Part shown: positions 10,485 through 18,835 of the stretch, piece by piece
Position numbering within the stretch: position 1 is the stretch's first letter
Layout of the letters: each line of letters starts with the position of its first letter
Assembly (NCBI GenBank): GCA_963169045.1
Contig: CAUJDF010000079.1
Coordinates: 124,001-188,000, forward strand
Direction of reading: 5' to 3'
Length of the DNA: 64,000 nt
Source of the DNA: Myxococcota bacterium
GTDB taxonomy: Bacteria; Myxococcota_A; Bradymonadia; UBA7976; UBA1532
The notes under the pieces: model-generated
Database searches by the model: none
The model's input: the letters and a program-made list of their open reading frames with translations, nothing else
Told to the model about the DNA's origin: nothing
Position numbers and translations under genes: made by a program

Positions 10485-12203
10485 TCACGGGTGGGGGAGC
10501 TCCACCCAGAAGTTCGATCCGTGCGGCCGCGCCGGCTCCATCCCGACGCGGCCGTTCTGGACGAGCGCGAGGTGCTTCACGATCGCGAGCCCGAGGCCGG
10601 TGCCGCCCATCGCGCGCGATCGGCCGGGATCGACGCGGTAGAAGCGCTCGAACAGGCGGGCGCGGTGCTGCGGCGCCACGCCGGGGCCGTCGTCGGCGAC
10701 GTCGATCCGGACGCGGCCGTCGCGCGCCGTCGCGCGGACGGTCACGTGGCCGCCGGCCGGGGTGTACTTGACCGCATTGTCGACGAGGTTCAGCAGGATC
10801 TGGTCGAGGGCGCGCGCGTCCGCCTCCACCTGCAGGCCCGCGGGCACGTCGACGCGCAAGGTCATCGCTTTCTCGCGGGCGCGATCGGCGACGGCCTCGA
10901 GCGCGCGGCGGGCGGCGTCCTCGACGTCGATCGGCTCCGGGCGCACCGGGTACTTGCCGGCCTCGAGGCGCGAGATGTCGAGCAGGTCCTCGATCAGGCG
11001 CGAGAGGCGGTCCGAGTTGCGCAGGAGCGGGTCGAGGAAGGTGCGCGCGATCTCCGGGCCCTCGTCGATGGCGCCGTCGATCAGCGTCTCGACGTTGGCG
11101 CGGATGACGCTGATCGGCGTGCGCAGCTCGTGGGAGACGTTGGCCACGAAGTCGCGGCGCAGCGTCTCGAGCTGGCGCAGGCGCGTGACGTCGTGCAGGA
11201 CGAGCACCGCGCCGCCGCCCGCGCGCGGCTGGGTGACGCGGGCGAGGACGCGGCGCGGCGGATTGCCGGGCAGATCGAGCTCCGCCTCGGCGGGCTCCCC
11301 CGGCGCGACCTGGTCGAGGAGCGCGTGCAGCCCCGGCGCCCGGAACGTCTCCGCCAGGGTGCGGCCGGTGGGCGTCGCGTCGGGGCCGAGCAGCGCCAGC
11401 GCCTCGCGGTTGGCCAGCGTGACGCGTCGCTCGGCGTCGACGGCGACCACCGCGTCGCCCATGCCTTCGAGCACGGCGTGCAGCCGGTCGCGCTCCTCGG
11501 CGAGCGCCGAGAGCACCGCCGACAGCTCGTCGCTCATGCGGTTGAGCGTGCGCGCGAGCCCGCCCAGCTCGGCCTCGGGCGGCACCGGGACGTGGCGCGT
11601 GCCGCCCTCGACGATCTCGCGCGCGCTCTGCACGATGCGCCGCAGGTTGGTCGTCAGGAGGTGCGAGGCGAGGCGGCTGGCGAACAGCGCGACGGCGAGG
11701 CCGAGGAGGGCGGCCAGCGCGAGGGAGACGCGCAGGCGCAGCACGTCCTCGCTCACGGCGGCGAGCGGCAGCGCGACGCGCACCACGCCGGCGCCGTCGC
11801 CATAGGGGACGGCGACGTAGAGCATGTCGTCGTCGAGCGTGGCGCTGTGGCGACTCGCCTGGCCCTCGCCGGCGTCGAGGGCGGCGCGCACCTCGGGCCG
11901 GCCCGAGTGGTCCTCGAGGCGCGGGAGCGCGGAGGCGGCGAGGGCGGAGTCGCCGAGCACGCGGCCGTCGGCGGCGATGAGCGTGACGCGGCCGCCGAGG
12001 GCGTCGCCGAGCCGGTCGGCGAGCGGGTCGCCGGGCGCCGAGGTCTCGACGAGGAGGCGGGCGGTGCGCGCGAAGCGCTCGAGCTCGTCCGTCGTGCGCG
12101 CCTGGTGGCGCGCGTGCAGATCGGCCTCGAGCCCGATGACCGCCACCAGCCCCAGCGTCGCCACCAGGGCGATCGCGCCGAGGCGCCCGCGCAGCGCGAT
12201 CAC
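10485..12203 (-). CDS. phoR: PhoR, phosphate-regulon sensor histidine kinase
   Basis: PhoR is the membrane sensor kinase/phosphatase partner of PhoB. The 572-residue protein has a membrane helix at about 8-25, a periplasmic segment of roughly 125 residues (longer than in E. coli PhoR), and a second helix at about 158-177. A HAMP linker (about 178-232) and a PAS domain (about 243-340) follow. The dimerisation domain carries the phospho-acceptor His358 in FVANVSHELRTPISV, and the ATPase domain has N (LVDNAVKYT), G1 (DDGPGV) and G2 (GGTGLGLAIVKH) boxes. The GTG start overlaps the phoB stop by 4 nt. A periplasmic domain of this size suggests it may sense something besides Pst status. Confidence 0.93.
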   Translation of the reverse strand: MIALRGRLGAIALVATLGLVAVIGLEADLHARHQARTTDELERFARTARLLVETSAPGDPLADRLGDALGGRVTLIAADGRVLGDSALAASALPRLEDHSGRPEVRAALDAGEGQASRHSATLDDDMLYVAVPYGDGAGVVRVALPLAAVSEDVLRLRVSLALAALLGLAVALFASRLASHLLTTNLRRIVQSAREIVEGGTRHVPVPPEAELGGLARTLNRMSDELSAVLSALAEERDRLHAVLEGMGDAVVAVDAERRVTLANREALALLGPDATPTGRTLAETFRAPGLHALLDQVAPGEPAEAELDLPGNPPRRVLARVTQPRAGGGAVLVLHDVTRLRQLETLRRDFVANVSHELRTPISVIRANVETLIDGAIDEGPEIARTFLDPLLRNSDRLSRLIEDLLDISRLEAGKYPVRPEPIDVEDAARRALEAVADRAREKAMTLRVDVPAGLQVEADARALDQILLNLVDNAVKYTPAGGHVTVRATARDGRVRIDVADDGPGVAPQHRARLFERFYRVDPGRSRAMGGTGLGLAIVKHLALVQNGRVGMEPARPHGSNFWVELPHP

Positions 12204-12910
12204 GTCTCCCCGGCCTCGTCGGGGTGGCTGCGGAAGCGGTAGCCGACGCCGCGCACCGTCTCCACGTAGGGGCCGGCGTCGCCGAGCTTCTCGCGCAGGC
12301 GCTTGACGTGCGTGTCGACCGTGCGGGTGGTGACCGAGGCGGCGTAGCCCCAGACGTCGGCCAGGAGCGCGTCGCGCGTCTGCACGCGGCCGCGACGGTC
12401 GAGGAACGTCGTCAGCAGGCGGAACTCGAGCGCCGTCAGGACGACCTCCTCGTCGTCGACGTAGGCGCGGTGGCCGGCGCGGTCCACGCGCAGGCGCCCG
12501 AAGCGCGTCTCCTCGACGGGCGGCGCCTCGTCGGGGCCGGCGCGGCGGAGCACGGCGCGGATGCGCAGGAGCAGCTCGCGCGGGCTGAACGGCTTGGTGA
12601 CGTAGTCGTCGGCGCCCACCTCGAAGCCGACCACGCGGTCGATCTCCTCGCCCTTGGCGGTGAGGATGATGATCGGGACGCGGCGCGTGGCCTCCTCGGC
12701 GCGCAGGCGCCGGCACACGTCGAAGCCGCTCGTGTCGGGCAGCATGAGGTCGAGCAGCACGAGGTCCGGCGGCGGTGGCTCGCGCGCCTGCTCGAGGCCC
12801 GCCCGGCCGGTCGCCGCGAGCCGGGTGGCGTAGCCTTCGCGGCGCAGGTTGTACGCGAGGGTGTTCGCCAGGTCGGTCTCGTCTTCGATGATCAGGATCG
12901 TGGCCGACAT
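12200..12910 (-). CDS. phoB: PhoB, phosphate-regulon response regulator
   Basis: PhoB is the OmpR-type transcription activator that binds Pho boxes when phosphorylated by PhoR. The 236-residue protein has a receiver domain (1-120) with acidic pocket E9/D10, phospho-acceptor Asp54 in LVLLDLMLP and the conserved Lys in VTKPFSP. A winged-helix trans-activation domain follows (about 135-230), with the recognition helix region VTTRTVDTHVKRLREKL. It is first of phoB-phoR-porin and has its own Pho-box promoter, so it is likely autoregulated. Confidence 0.95.
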   Translation of the reverse strand: MSATILIIEDETDLANTLAYNLRREGYATRLAATGRAGLEQAREPPPPDLVLLDLMLPDTSGFDVCRRLRAEEATRRVPIIILTAKGEEIDRVVGFEVGADDYVTKPFSPRELLLRIRAVLRRAGPDEAPPVEETRFGRLRVDRAGHRAYVDDEEVVLTALEFRLLTTFLDRRGRVQTRDALLADVWGYAASVTTRTVDTHVKRLREKLGDAGPYVETVRGVGYRFRSHPDEAGET

Positions 12911-12916
12911 GGGCGC

Positions 12917-12950
12917 TTTCTACGGGGGCTCGGTGACGATCCCGTGACGA
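12917..12950 (-). promoter_or_regulatory. Pho box and -10 element of phoB
   Basis: On the minus strand a perfect 7-bp direct repeat, TCGTCAC, occurs twice with 4 nt (GGGA) between copies (12950-12933). It is followed after exactly 10 nt by TAGAAA (12922-12917), a plausible -10, and 7 nt later by the phoB ATG. Spacing and -10 are the same as at pstS. The short distance to the ATG leaves almost no leader, so phoB mRNA from this start would be nearly leaderless. Confidence 0.78.
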
Positions 12951-12957
12951 GGCTGCG

Positions 12958-13362
12958 TCACTTCACGCCGACGTACTTCTGCTTCTCGGCGTCCCAGCGA
13001 AAGCGGAAGCGCACCGGCTCGAACGCGCGCACGACGGCGTGGTGGTAGACCGTCGGCGGCAGCGTCTCGAGCGATGGCTTCTCGCGGATGTGCATCTCGA
13101 GGTCGTCGAGGCCCGACGAAGGCGGCCCGCCGTCGGAGAGGAACGGCGGGTTGCCCGTCTCGCGCGCGAACCCGAGGCGGTCGAAGTCGGAGCTGTGGCG
13201 CACGTCGCCGCCGATGGGCGTCCGCTCGCCGAGCCTCGCGGTCGACTGGATCTCGACGCCGGTCTCGGGACACCGGAATGTCACGTAGAGCGAGGTGTAG
13301 CGGGGCTCGGCCTCGGCCACGAGGGGCTCGATGTTCTCGAAGGTCAGCGGTTCGCGCTTCAC
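12958..13362 (-). CDS. Conserved hypothetical protein upstream of phoB
   Basis: A 134-residue soluble protein of unrecognised family, without signal peptide or membrane segment. Its first half contains SLYVTFRCPETGVEIQSTARLG, reminiscent of a small beta-rich domain reading modified CPETG text but without a paired second Cys, so no zinc site is claimed. The GTG start at 13362 was chosen for the GGAGGA site 5-6 nt upstream. It ends 8 nt before the phoB Pho box, on the same strand, so read-through into phoB is possible. Confidence 0.7.
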   Translation of the reverse strand: MKREPLTFENIEPLVAEAEPRYTSLYVTFRCPETGVEIQSTARLGERTPIGGDVRHSSDFDRLGFARETGNPPFLSDGGPPSSGLDDLEMHIREKPSLETLPPTVYHHAVVRAFEPVRFRFRWDAEKQKYVGVK

Positions 13363-13437
13363 GGCATCCTCCGGCGCGCAGTGTAACCAGCGACGTCGTC
13401 TCGTGCTATGCAAGCCACGATCGTCCGAGGAGGTTCG

Positions 13438-14871
13438 ATGGAACCCGCTGGCCGCCCGCGCGACATCTTCTGCAATCGCACGCTGAACCTGGGCCGGATC
13501 GAAGCCGTCGGCTACGACATGGACTACACGTTGATCCACTACCGGGTGGAGGCGTGGGAGCGCCGCGCGTACGAATACATCCAACAGACGCTCGGCGACG
13601 GCGGCTGGCCGGTGTCCGATCTCGAGTACGACCACGATCTGGTGGTGCGCGGGCTGATCCTCGACACCGTGCTCGGCAACGTCGTGAAGGCGAACCGCTT
13701 CGGTTACGTGAAGGTCGCCTACCACGGCACCCGGCCGCTGTCGTTCGAGGCGCAGCGCGAGGCGTACGCGCGCACGATCATCGACCTGCGCGAGCCGCGC
13801 TGGGTGTTCCTGAACACGCTGTTCTCGATCAGCGAGGCGTGCATGTTCATGCAGCTCGTCGACCGGCTCGACGCCGGCCTGCTGCCGCAGCCGATGGGAT
13901 ACGCCGATCTGTACGAGCACATCCGCCGCGCGCTGGACGCGGCCCACGCCGAGGGTCGGCTGAAGGCGGAGATCCTCGCCAACCCCGACTACTTCGTGGA
14001 CCTCGACCCCGAGACGCCGCTCGCGCTCCTCGATCAGAAGCGCGCGGGCAAGACGCTGCTCATCATCACGAACAGCGAGTGGTCGTACGCGGCGCCGATG
14101 CTGTCGTTCGCGTTCGATCGGTTCCTGCCCGACGGCATGACGTGGCGCGACCTGTTCGACGTGTCGTTCTTCGGGGCGCGCAAGCCGCAGTTCTTCCAGG
14201 GCGACCAGCCGGCGTACGACATCGTCGACGACTCGGGGCTGCTGCGGGAGCACCGCGGCCCGGTGCGCAAGGGCGGGCTGTACGTCGGCGGCAGCGCGGC
14301 GCTGGTCGAGCGCAGCCTGCGCCTCGCCGGCGGCCAGATCCTGTACGTGGGCGACCACATCTTCGTCGACGTCAACGTGGCCAAGAGCGTGCTGCGCTGG
14401 CGGACGGCGCTGATCCTGCGCGAGATCGAGGACGAGGTGACGGCGCTCGACTACTTCGCGCCGAAGCAGGCCGAGCTGTCCGCGCTCATGGCCGAGAAGG
14501 CGGCGCTCGAGGCGGCGCAGTCGCAGCAGCGGCTCGACCTCTTGCGCAAGCGCGCCGGCTATGGCCCGCGCTCCGACCGGGACGAGGGCGAGCTGGCCGA
14601 GGGCATTCGCGCGCTCGAGGCGGCCATCCGCGAGATGGACGCGCGCATCGCCCCGCTGGCCATGGCCTCGGGCGCGCTCGACAGCCCGCGCTGGGGCCTG
14701 CTGATGCGCGCCGGCCCCGACAAGAGCCACATGGCGCGCCAGGTCGAGCGCTACGCCGACGTCTACACCTCGCGCGTCTCGAACTTCGCCTTCGCGACCC
14801 CCTTCGTCTACCTCCGCGCCCCCGGCGGCTCCCTCCCGCACGACCCGACCGGCCCGAGCGGCGTCGGTTGA
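13438..14871 (+). CDS. HAD-IG family purine 5'-nucleotidase
   Basis: This 477-residue protein is related to eukaryotic cytosolic IMP/GMP-specific 5'-nucleotidase II, a group found in few bacteria (Legionella, Bdellovibrio, myxobacteria). All HAD motifs are visible: motif I YDMDYTLIHY with the two catalytic Asp at 27 and 29, motif II Thr/Ser in LLIITNSEWSY, motif III Lys in ARKPQFF, and motif IV acidic VGDHIFVDV. It would dephosphorylate purine nucleoside monophosphates in the cytosol. ATG 13438 has an AGGAGG site 5 nt upstream. The C-terminal quarter contains a Glu/Ala-rich coiled-coil-like helix (about 345-410), present in the family. Confidence 0.88.
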   Translation: MEPAGRPRDIFCNRTLNLGRIEAVGYDMDYTLIHYRVEAWERRAYEYIQQTLGDGGWPVSDLEYDHDLVVRGLILDTVLGNVVKANRFGYVKVAYHGTRPLSFEAQREAYARTIIDLREPRWVFLNTLFSISEACMFMQLVDRLDAGLLPQPMGYADLYEHIRRALDAAHAEGRLKAEILANPDYFVDLDPETPLALLDQKRAGKTLLIITNSEWSYAAPMLSFAFDRFLPDGMTWRDLFDVSFFGARKPQFFQGDQPAYDIVDDSGLLREHRGPVRKGGLYVGGSAALVERSLRLAGGQILYVGDHIFVDVNVAKSVLRWRTALILREIEDEVTALDYFAPKQAELSALMAEKAALEAAQSQQRLDLLRKRAGYGPRSDRDEGELAEGIRALEAAIREMDARIAPLAMASGALDSPRWGLLMRAGPDKSHMARQVERYADVYTSRVSNFAFATPFVYLRAPGGSLPHDPTGPSGVG

Positions 14872-14934
14872 GGAGAGGCCCCGCGCGGGGCCGGTCGTGT
14901 GCGGCTCGACGCGGCGCGCGAGCCGACGGGGACG

Positions 14935-15864
14935 ATGCAGACGCTGTTCGCGCATTGGTTCCGCCTCGCGATGCTCGGCTTTCTCGCGCTCGGCGCCTTC
15001 CTTTCGGCCCGCATCGTGAACAATCTCCTCGAGGCGGCGCTCATCCGCGCCCTGGCGCCCGCGGCGATCGCCGAGGCGCCCTCGCCGCCGCCGCCGCAAG
15101 AGAACCGGGCGGCGCGCGCGGCGCGGCTGGCGGCGGCGATCACGGGGCGCCACCTCTTCGATTCCACGCCGCCGGACCCGATGGCGGACGAGATCGAGCG
15201 GGTGGCGGGCTACGAGCCGGCGCCGGCGCCGGCGCCGGGTCCCGAAGACGACTGCCGCGCGGCGGAGGGGGCCGGCGCGCTGCTGGCGACGATGCTCGCG
15301 CAGCCCGCCGACCTCTCGGTGGCGGTGGTGCGCGAGGCCGGCGACTCGCGGGTGGTGAAGGCCGGCGACCGGCTGGGCGACGCGGAGGTCGCCGCCATCT
15401 ACCGCGAGCGCGTGGTGTTGGCCCGCGACGGCGAGTTCGAGTGCCTCGACGCGGCCTTCGGCCCCCGCCCGGCCCCGCGCCGGCCGCGACCGCCGCCCGT
15501 CCCGCCGGTCGCGCGCCGGACCGACGGCATCCAACGCCTGTCCGCCCACCGCTACCGCGTCGACCGTACGCTCGTCGATGCGCACGCCGCCGACCTGCGC
15601 GCGCTCGGCAGCCAGATCCGCCTGCGGCCGCACCTCGTCGGCGGCGAGCCCGACGGCTTCGAGATCCTGTACGTCCAGGACGACGGCGTCTTCGACGCGC
15701 TCGGCGTGCACCCCGGCGACGTCATCCGCCGGGTGAACGGCGAGCAGGTCGACACCCCCAACAAGGCCCTCGAGCTGTTCGACCGCCTGCGGAGCACGCC
15801 GCGGGTGACGATCGACATCGAGCGGCGTGGCCGTCCGGTGACCCTCGACTACCGGATCCGCTGA
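14935..15864 (+). CDS. gspC: GspC-like type II secretion inner-membrane protein with PDZ domain
   Basis: This 309-residue bitopic inner-membrane protein has one N-terminal membrane helix (about residues 8-28), a Pro-rich linker, and a periplasmic homology region (about 60-175) with the typical ITGRHLFDS start and a VVKAGDRLGDAEVAAIYRERVVL segment. A second Pro/Arg-rich linker leads to a C-terminal PDZ domain (about 220-305, GVFDALGVHPGDVIRRVNGEQV). This is the GspC layout, linking the inner-membrane platform to the GspD secretin. No other gsp gene is in the window, so it is an orphan here; gsp genes elsewhere are inferred. ATG 14935 is preceded by GGGGA. Confidence 0.8.
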   Translation: MQTLFAHWFRLAMLGFLALGAFLSARIVNNLLEAALIRALAPAAIAEAPSPPPPQENRAARAARLAAAITGRHLFDSTPPDPMADEIERVAGYEPAPAPAPGPEDDCRAAEGAGALLATMLAQPADLSVAVVREAGDSRVVKAGDRLGDAEVAAIYRERVVLARDGEFECLDAAFGPRPAPRRPRPPPVPPVARRTDGIQRLSAHRYRVDRTLVDAHAADLRALGSQIRLRPHLVGGEPDGFEILYVQDDGVFDALGVHPGDVIRRVNGEQVDTPNKALELFDRLRSTPRVTIDIERRGRPVTLDYRIR

Positions 15865-15929
15865 CCGGCGCGCGGCGCGGCGATTGCAATTTCTCCGGAG
15901 CAGGCCGTTTCGCCCGGAGGGAGCGCACC

Positions 15930-16382
15930 ATGAAGATCGCCGACATCTGTAGCCGCAACGTCATCTGCGTCGACGGCGAGGCCAGCATCGTCGAAGCCGC
16001 GCGGCGCATGCGCGCGTACCACGTCGGCGCGCTGGTCGTCGTCGACGAGCGCGTCGATCCGCGGCGCCCGCTCGGCATCGTGACCGACCGCGACCTCGTC
16101 GTGAGCGTGCTCGCCGAGGATCCCGAGGACCTCGACCGCCTCTGCGTGTCGGACGTGATGACCTCCGAGCCGGTGGGCGTGCGCCTCGACGACGGCCTCG
16201 ACGTCGCGCTCGACCGCATGCGCGCCGCCGGCGCCCGCCGCCTGCCGGTCTACGACATGGAGGGCGGCCTCGCCGGCCTCGTCTCCTTCGACGACGTGAC
16301 CGACGCGTTCGCGCGCCAGATGGGCCTGCTCGCGAGCGTGCTGCGCACCGAGCAGAGCCGGGAGTGGCAGCGCCGGGCGTAG
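15930..16382 (+). CDS. CBS-domain pair protein
   Basis: This small cytosolic protein of 150 residues consists almost wholly of two CBS domains (about 8-65 and 75-130), which form a Bateman module that usually binds adenosine nucleotides. Typical landmarks are RNVICVDGEASIVEAARRM and GIVTDRDLVVSVLAE in the first repeat, and DVMTSEPVGVRLDDGLDVALDRM in the second. A short charged tail follows. GGAGGGAG precedes the ATG. It stands alone, with no fused enzyme or channel; the sensed ligand and target cannot be told from context. Confidence 0.9.
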   Translation: MKIADICSRNVICVDGEASIVEAARRMRAYHVGALVVVDERVDPRRPLGIVTDRDLVVSVLAEDPEDLDRLCVSDVMTSEPVGVRLDDGLDVALDRMRAAGARRLPVYDMEGGLAGLVSFDDVTDAFARQMGLLASVLRTEQSREWQRRA

Positions 16383-16389
16383 CGGCGTC

Positions 16390-16429
16390 GGTGCATCTCG
16401 CACGTCGGCGTGAGGGAACGAGATGCACC
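16390..16429. terminator. Hairpin between convergent genes
   Basis: A perfect 11-bp inverted repeat (GGTGCATCTCG / CGAGATGCACC) with an 18-nt loop lies in the 69-nt gap between the CBS gene and the convergent Cys-rich gene. Placement suggests a bidirectional transcription stop. There is no T-run on either side, so it would not be a classic intrinsic terminator. Confidence 0.5.
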
Positions 16430-16451
16430 CATGCGGCCCTTCGGCGGCGGG

Positions 16452-17501
16452 CTACGGGGCCGGGAGGGCCTCGACGCAGGCCGTGCCGGCGAAGCCGTCG
16501 GTGCGCGGCAGGCAGACGCGGCGGGCGCCGCGCTGCGGGCAGTCGGCGTCGACGCGGCACGGGTCGTCGGCGTAGCTGCAGGCGAAGCCGCGCGACCAGC
16601 ACGGCGTGAAGAAGGCGGTGCAGCGGCCCCCGGCGCGCTCGGCGCAGTCGGCGTCGGCGCGGCAGGCGGCGGGGACGCAGGCGCTGCGGACGTGGCCATG
16701 TTCGCCGGCGCGGACGCAGGCGCGGTCCGCGCCGCAGTCGGCGTCGCCGGCGCATGCGTCGGTGACGCACTCGTTGATGGCCGGCGGGCCGGCGCCGCCG
16801 CAGTACGCGTCCTGAGCGTCGTGGCCCTGGCGCTGGCAGATGGGGCGCCCGGGGCCGGCGGGGCAGTCGGCGGCGCCGCAGCAGCCCTCGGCGGGCGGGC
16901 AGGGGTGCGCCTCGACGGCGGGCGCCACGCACGCGCAACGGTCCTCGGCGTCGGGCGCGCCGCAGAGCAGGGGACCGCAGTCGTCGTGCGTGCGGCACGT
17001 GGAGCCGGGGTCGGCGCAGGCCGGCCCGGCGTCGGGCGCGACCGCGGCGTCCCGGGCGGCGTCGGGGAGCGCCGCGTCGGGCACGATGGCGCCGTCGGGT
17101 GCCGCGGCGGCGTCGGCGCGGGCGGCGTCGGGGGTCACGGCGGCGTCCGGGAGCGCGGCGTCGAACCGGTCGGTGCGCCGCTGGCAGACGCCGGCGAGGC
17201 ACGGGAGATCGCCGCACGCCGCCGCGTCGTCGCAGGTCGAGGTGCACACGTCGACCGGCGCCGCGCAGCCGCCGCCGACCAGCCCGCCGCACCGCGCCGC
17301 CTCGCCGAGCGCGTCGCAGCCCGCCTCGCACGGCAGCGTGCACACCCCGCACAGGCAGCGGAGCTCGCCGCACTCCGCGTCGGCCGCGCACGCCGCGAGC
17401 CAGTGGCTCTCGCTGTCGGCGCTGCCGCCGCCGCGCTTCTTGCCGTCGCCGCACCCGCCGAGCGCGGCGGCGACGAACAGCCCCGCGACGAACCCCCTCA
17501 T
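16452..17501 (-). CDS. Cys-rich exported lipoprotein
   Basis: This 349-residue exported protein has the lipoprotein signal MRGFVAGLFVAAALGGC. The mature part has two Cys-rich blocks with repeated (A/D)DxxC(G/A) and CxxGxC patterns, separated by a low-complexity linker of 'PDAA' type (about residues 110-155). Such Cys-rich, disulfide-stabilised surface lipoproteins are numerous in Myxococcota and their roles are mostly unknown. Its ATG overlaps by 4 nt the stop of the predicted winged-helix gene, so the two are co-expressed. No enzymatic motif was seen. Confidence 0.8.
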   Translation of the reverse strand: MRGFVAGLFVAAALGGCGDGKKRGGGSADSESHWLAACAADAECGELRCLCGVCTLPCEAGCDALGEAARCGGLVGGGCAAPVDVCTSTCDDAAACGDLPCLAGVCQRRTDRFDAALPDAAVTPDAARADAAAAPDGAIVPDAALPDAARDAAVAPDAGPACADPGSTCRTHDDCGPLLCGAPDAEDRCACVAPAVEAHPCPPAEGCCGAADCPAGPGRPICQRQGHDAQDAYCGGAGPPAINECVTDACAGDADCGADRACVRAGEHGHVRSACVPAACRADADCAERAGGRCTAFFTPCWSRGFACSYADDPCRVDADCPQRGARRVCLPRTDGFAGTACVEALPAP

Positions 17502-18481
17502 CGCCCGTCCCCCTCGTCCGGCGTCACCACCGCCTGCCCGCAATAGAAGACGACCTTCATCGCGTCTTCGGGCCGGCCGTGCGCCTCGTTGTAGGCCGTC
17601 ACCTCGTTGCGCAGCGCCGACACGCGCTCGCGCAGCGCCTTCAGCAGCCCGAGGACCTCGTCCGTCTTCGGGTGCCCCGGCCACACGTCGAACGACCACG
17701 TGCTGCCGCCCACCGCCTCGCCGGGCACGCTGCGCGGGCCGCCGCGCCGCAGCTTGATGCCGATGGCGTTGACCACGGCCTGGTAGTGGTCGAACACCGC
17801 CGCGCCCCACGCCACCGTCGAGCCCGTCGGCAGCACGAACTTGCTGCACCGCCAGCGCTCGTCGTGGCGCTCGATGCGCCCGTCGGCCTCGAGCGTCGTG
17901 AGCGCCGCGCGCAGCCGCGCCTCGGGCAGCCGGCTCTCGGCGGCGAGCTGCTCGAACGTCGCCGGCCCGCGCCGGTACACCAGCACCCACACGAACATGG
18001 CCTCCGACGCCGCGTCGTCGGCCCGGAACGCCGCGCCCAACTCGTCGGGCGCCGCCGCCCGGAACACGACCGCGTGGGCGCGCCCCGTGCGGTACACGAC
18101 GCCGGACTCGACGAGGTCGTGCAGCACCGCGCGCACGAGCGCCTCGTCGTCGTGCGCGAAGCGCTCCATCACCCGCAGGCGCGACACCGGGCCCTCGTCG
18201 GCGATGAAGGCGAGCACCGCCTCCCAGAGCGTGCGGTTGCGGTCGGTCGCGCTCTCCGAAAGTCGTTGCACTTTCAGCTGATAGCTGCGCAGCGCCATGC
18301 CGAACATGTCGGCGACGACCTTGCGTCCGAGGCCCTGGGCCTCGAGCTCGTTCACCAGGTTCAAGAAGACCTGGTCGGCGAGGTGCGAGAGCGGCGCGCG
18401 CACGCCGGCGGCCGTGGCGAGCTGCGCGATGAGCACCGTCGTCTGTCGCACGACGGCGTCGATGAGGGCGTGCACGTGCAT
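17498..18481 (-). CDS. Predicted winged-helix protein coupled to a Cys-rich lipoprotein
   Basis: A 327-residue soluble protein. Residues about 1-75 are helical (DAVVRQTTVLIAQLATAAGVRAPLSHLADQVFLNL then RKVVADMFGMALRSYQLKVQRL), where the second segment reads like a DNA-binding helix-turn-helix. Two further winged-helix-like segments follow (about 80-145, VSRLRVMERFAHDDEALVRAVLHDLVESGVV; and about 165-225). I recall similar proteins as conserved in Myxococcota without assigned function. Start is uncertain: ATG 18481 begins the conserved part, but the frame stays open to 18703 through a repeat-rich leader. A regulatory role is inferred only from fold. Confidence 0.65.
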   Translation of the reverse strand: MHVHALIDAVVRQTTVLIAQLATAAGVRAPLSHLADQVFLNLVNELEAQGLGRKVVADMFGMALRSYQLKVQRLSESATDRNRTLWEAVLAFIADEGPVSRLRVMERFAHDDEALVRAVLHDLVESGVVYRTGRAHAVVFRAAAPDELGAAFRADDAASEAMFVWVLVYRRGPATFEQLAAESRLPEARLRAALTTLEADGRIERHDERWRCSKFVLPTGSTVAWGAAVFDHYQAVVNAIGIKLRRGGPRSVPGEAVGGSTWSFDVWPGHPKTDEVLGLLKALRERVSALRNEVTAYNEAHGRPEDAMKVVFYCGQAVVTPDEGDGR

Positions 18482-18835
18482 CGCAGCGCAGCGAATCGCA
18501 CTTCGGGCGTCCGTTGCAATGCCGCCGTCTCGGCCGGCGTGCGCGGCGGGAGCGCCGGCTCTGCCGGACGGCGCGGCGGCTCTGCCGGACAGCGCCGCGG
18601 TCTGCCGAATGGACCGGCATGTCTGCCGGATGGATCCGAGGCTTGCCGGGTCCGCCGGCAACGGATTCCGACGCTCCGGCTGGACTTCCGGGCCGCCAGG
18701 CACGCCTCCCGAGCCGTCCGGGGCGCGTCCGACGCCGGCGGACAGGCCTCGCGGCGCGGCCGCACGGCGTCGCGCACCGCGCGGCAGGGGTTCCGGGCGG
18801 TCCGGCAGACCTCCGGGCGGTCCGGCAAGCCGCGG
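18482..18835. repeat. Repeat-rich leader with 20-21-bp units and inverted copies
   Basis: The 354 nt between the winged-helix gene and the Uma2 gene hold no convincing gene. On the + strand a degenerate tandem array of 20-21-bp units beginning TCTGCCGGA or close variants starts near 18560, 18581, 18601, 18622 and 18641. At 18796-18834 two 20-21-bp units of GGGCGGTCCGGCA lie in the opposite sense, their TCCGGCAGA being the reverse complement of the first array's core. The two arrays could pair into long hairpins or serve as multiple protein sites. The 21-bp period keeps one frame open on the minus strand, so an N-terminal repeat extension of the winged-helix protein cannot be excluded. Confidence 0.6.

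Noticed and set aside
18556-18835. CRISPR-like array
   Set aside because: Units are 20-21 bp without spacers, degenerate, and no cas gene is nearby.
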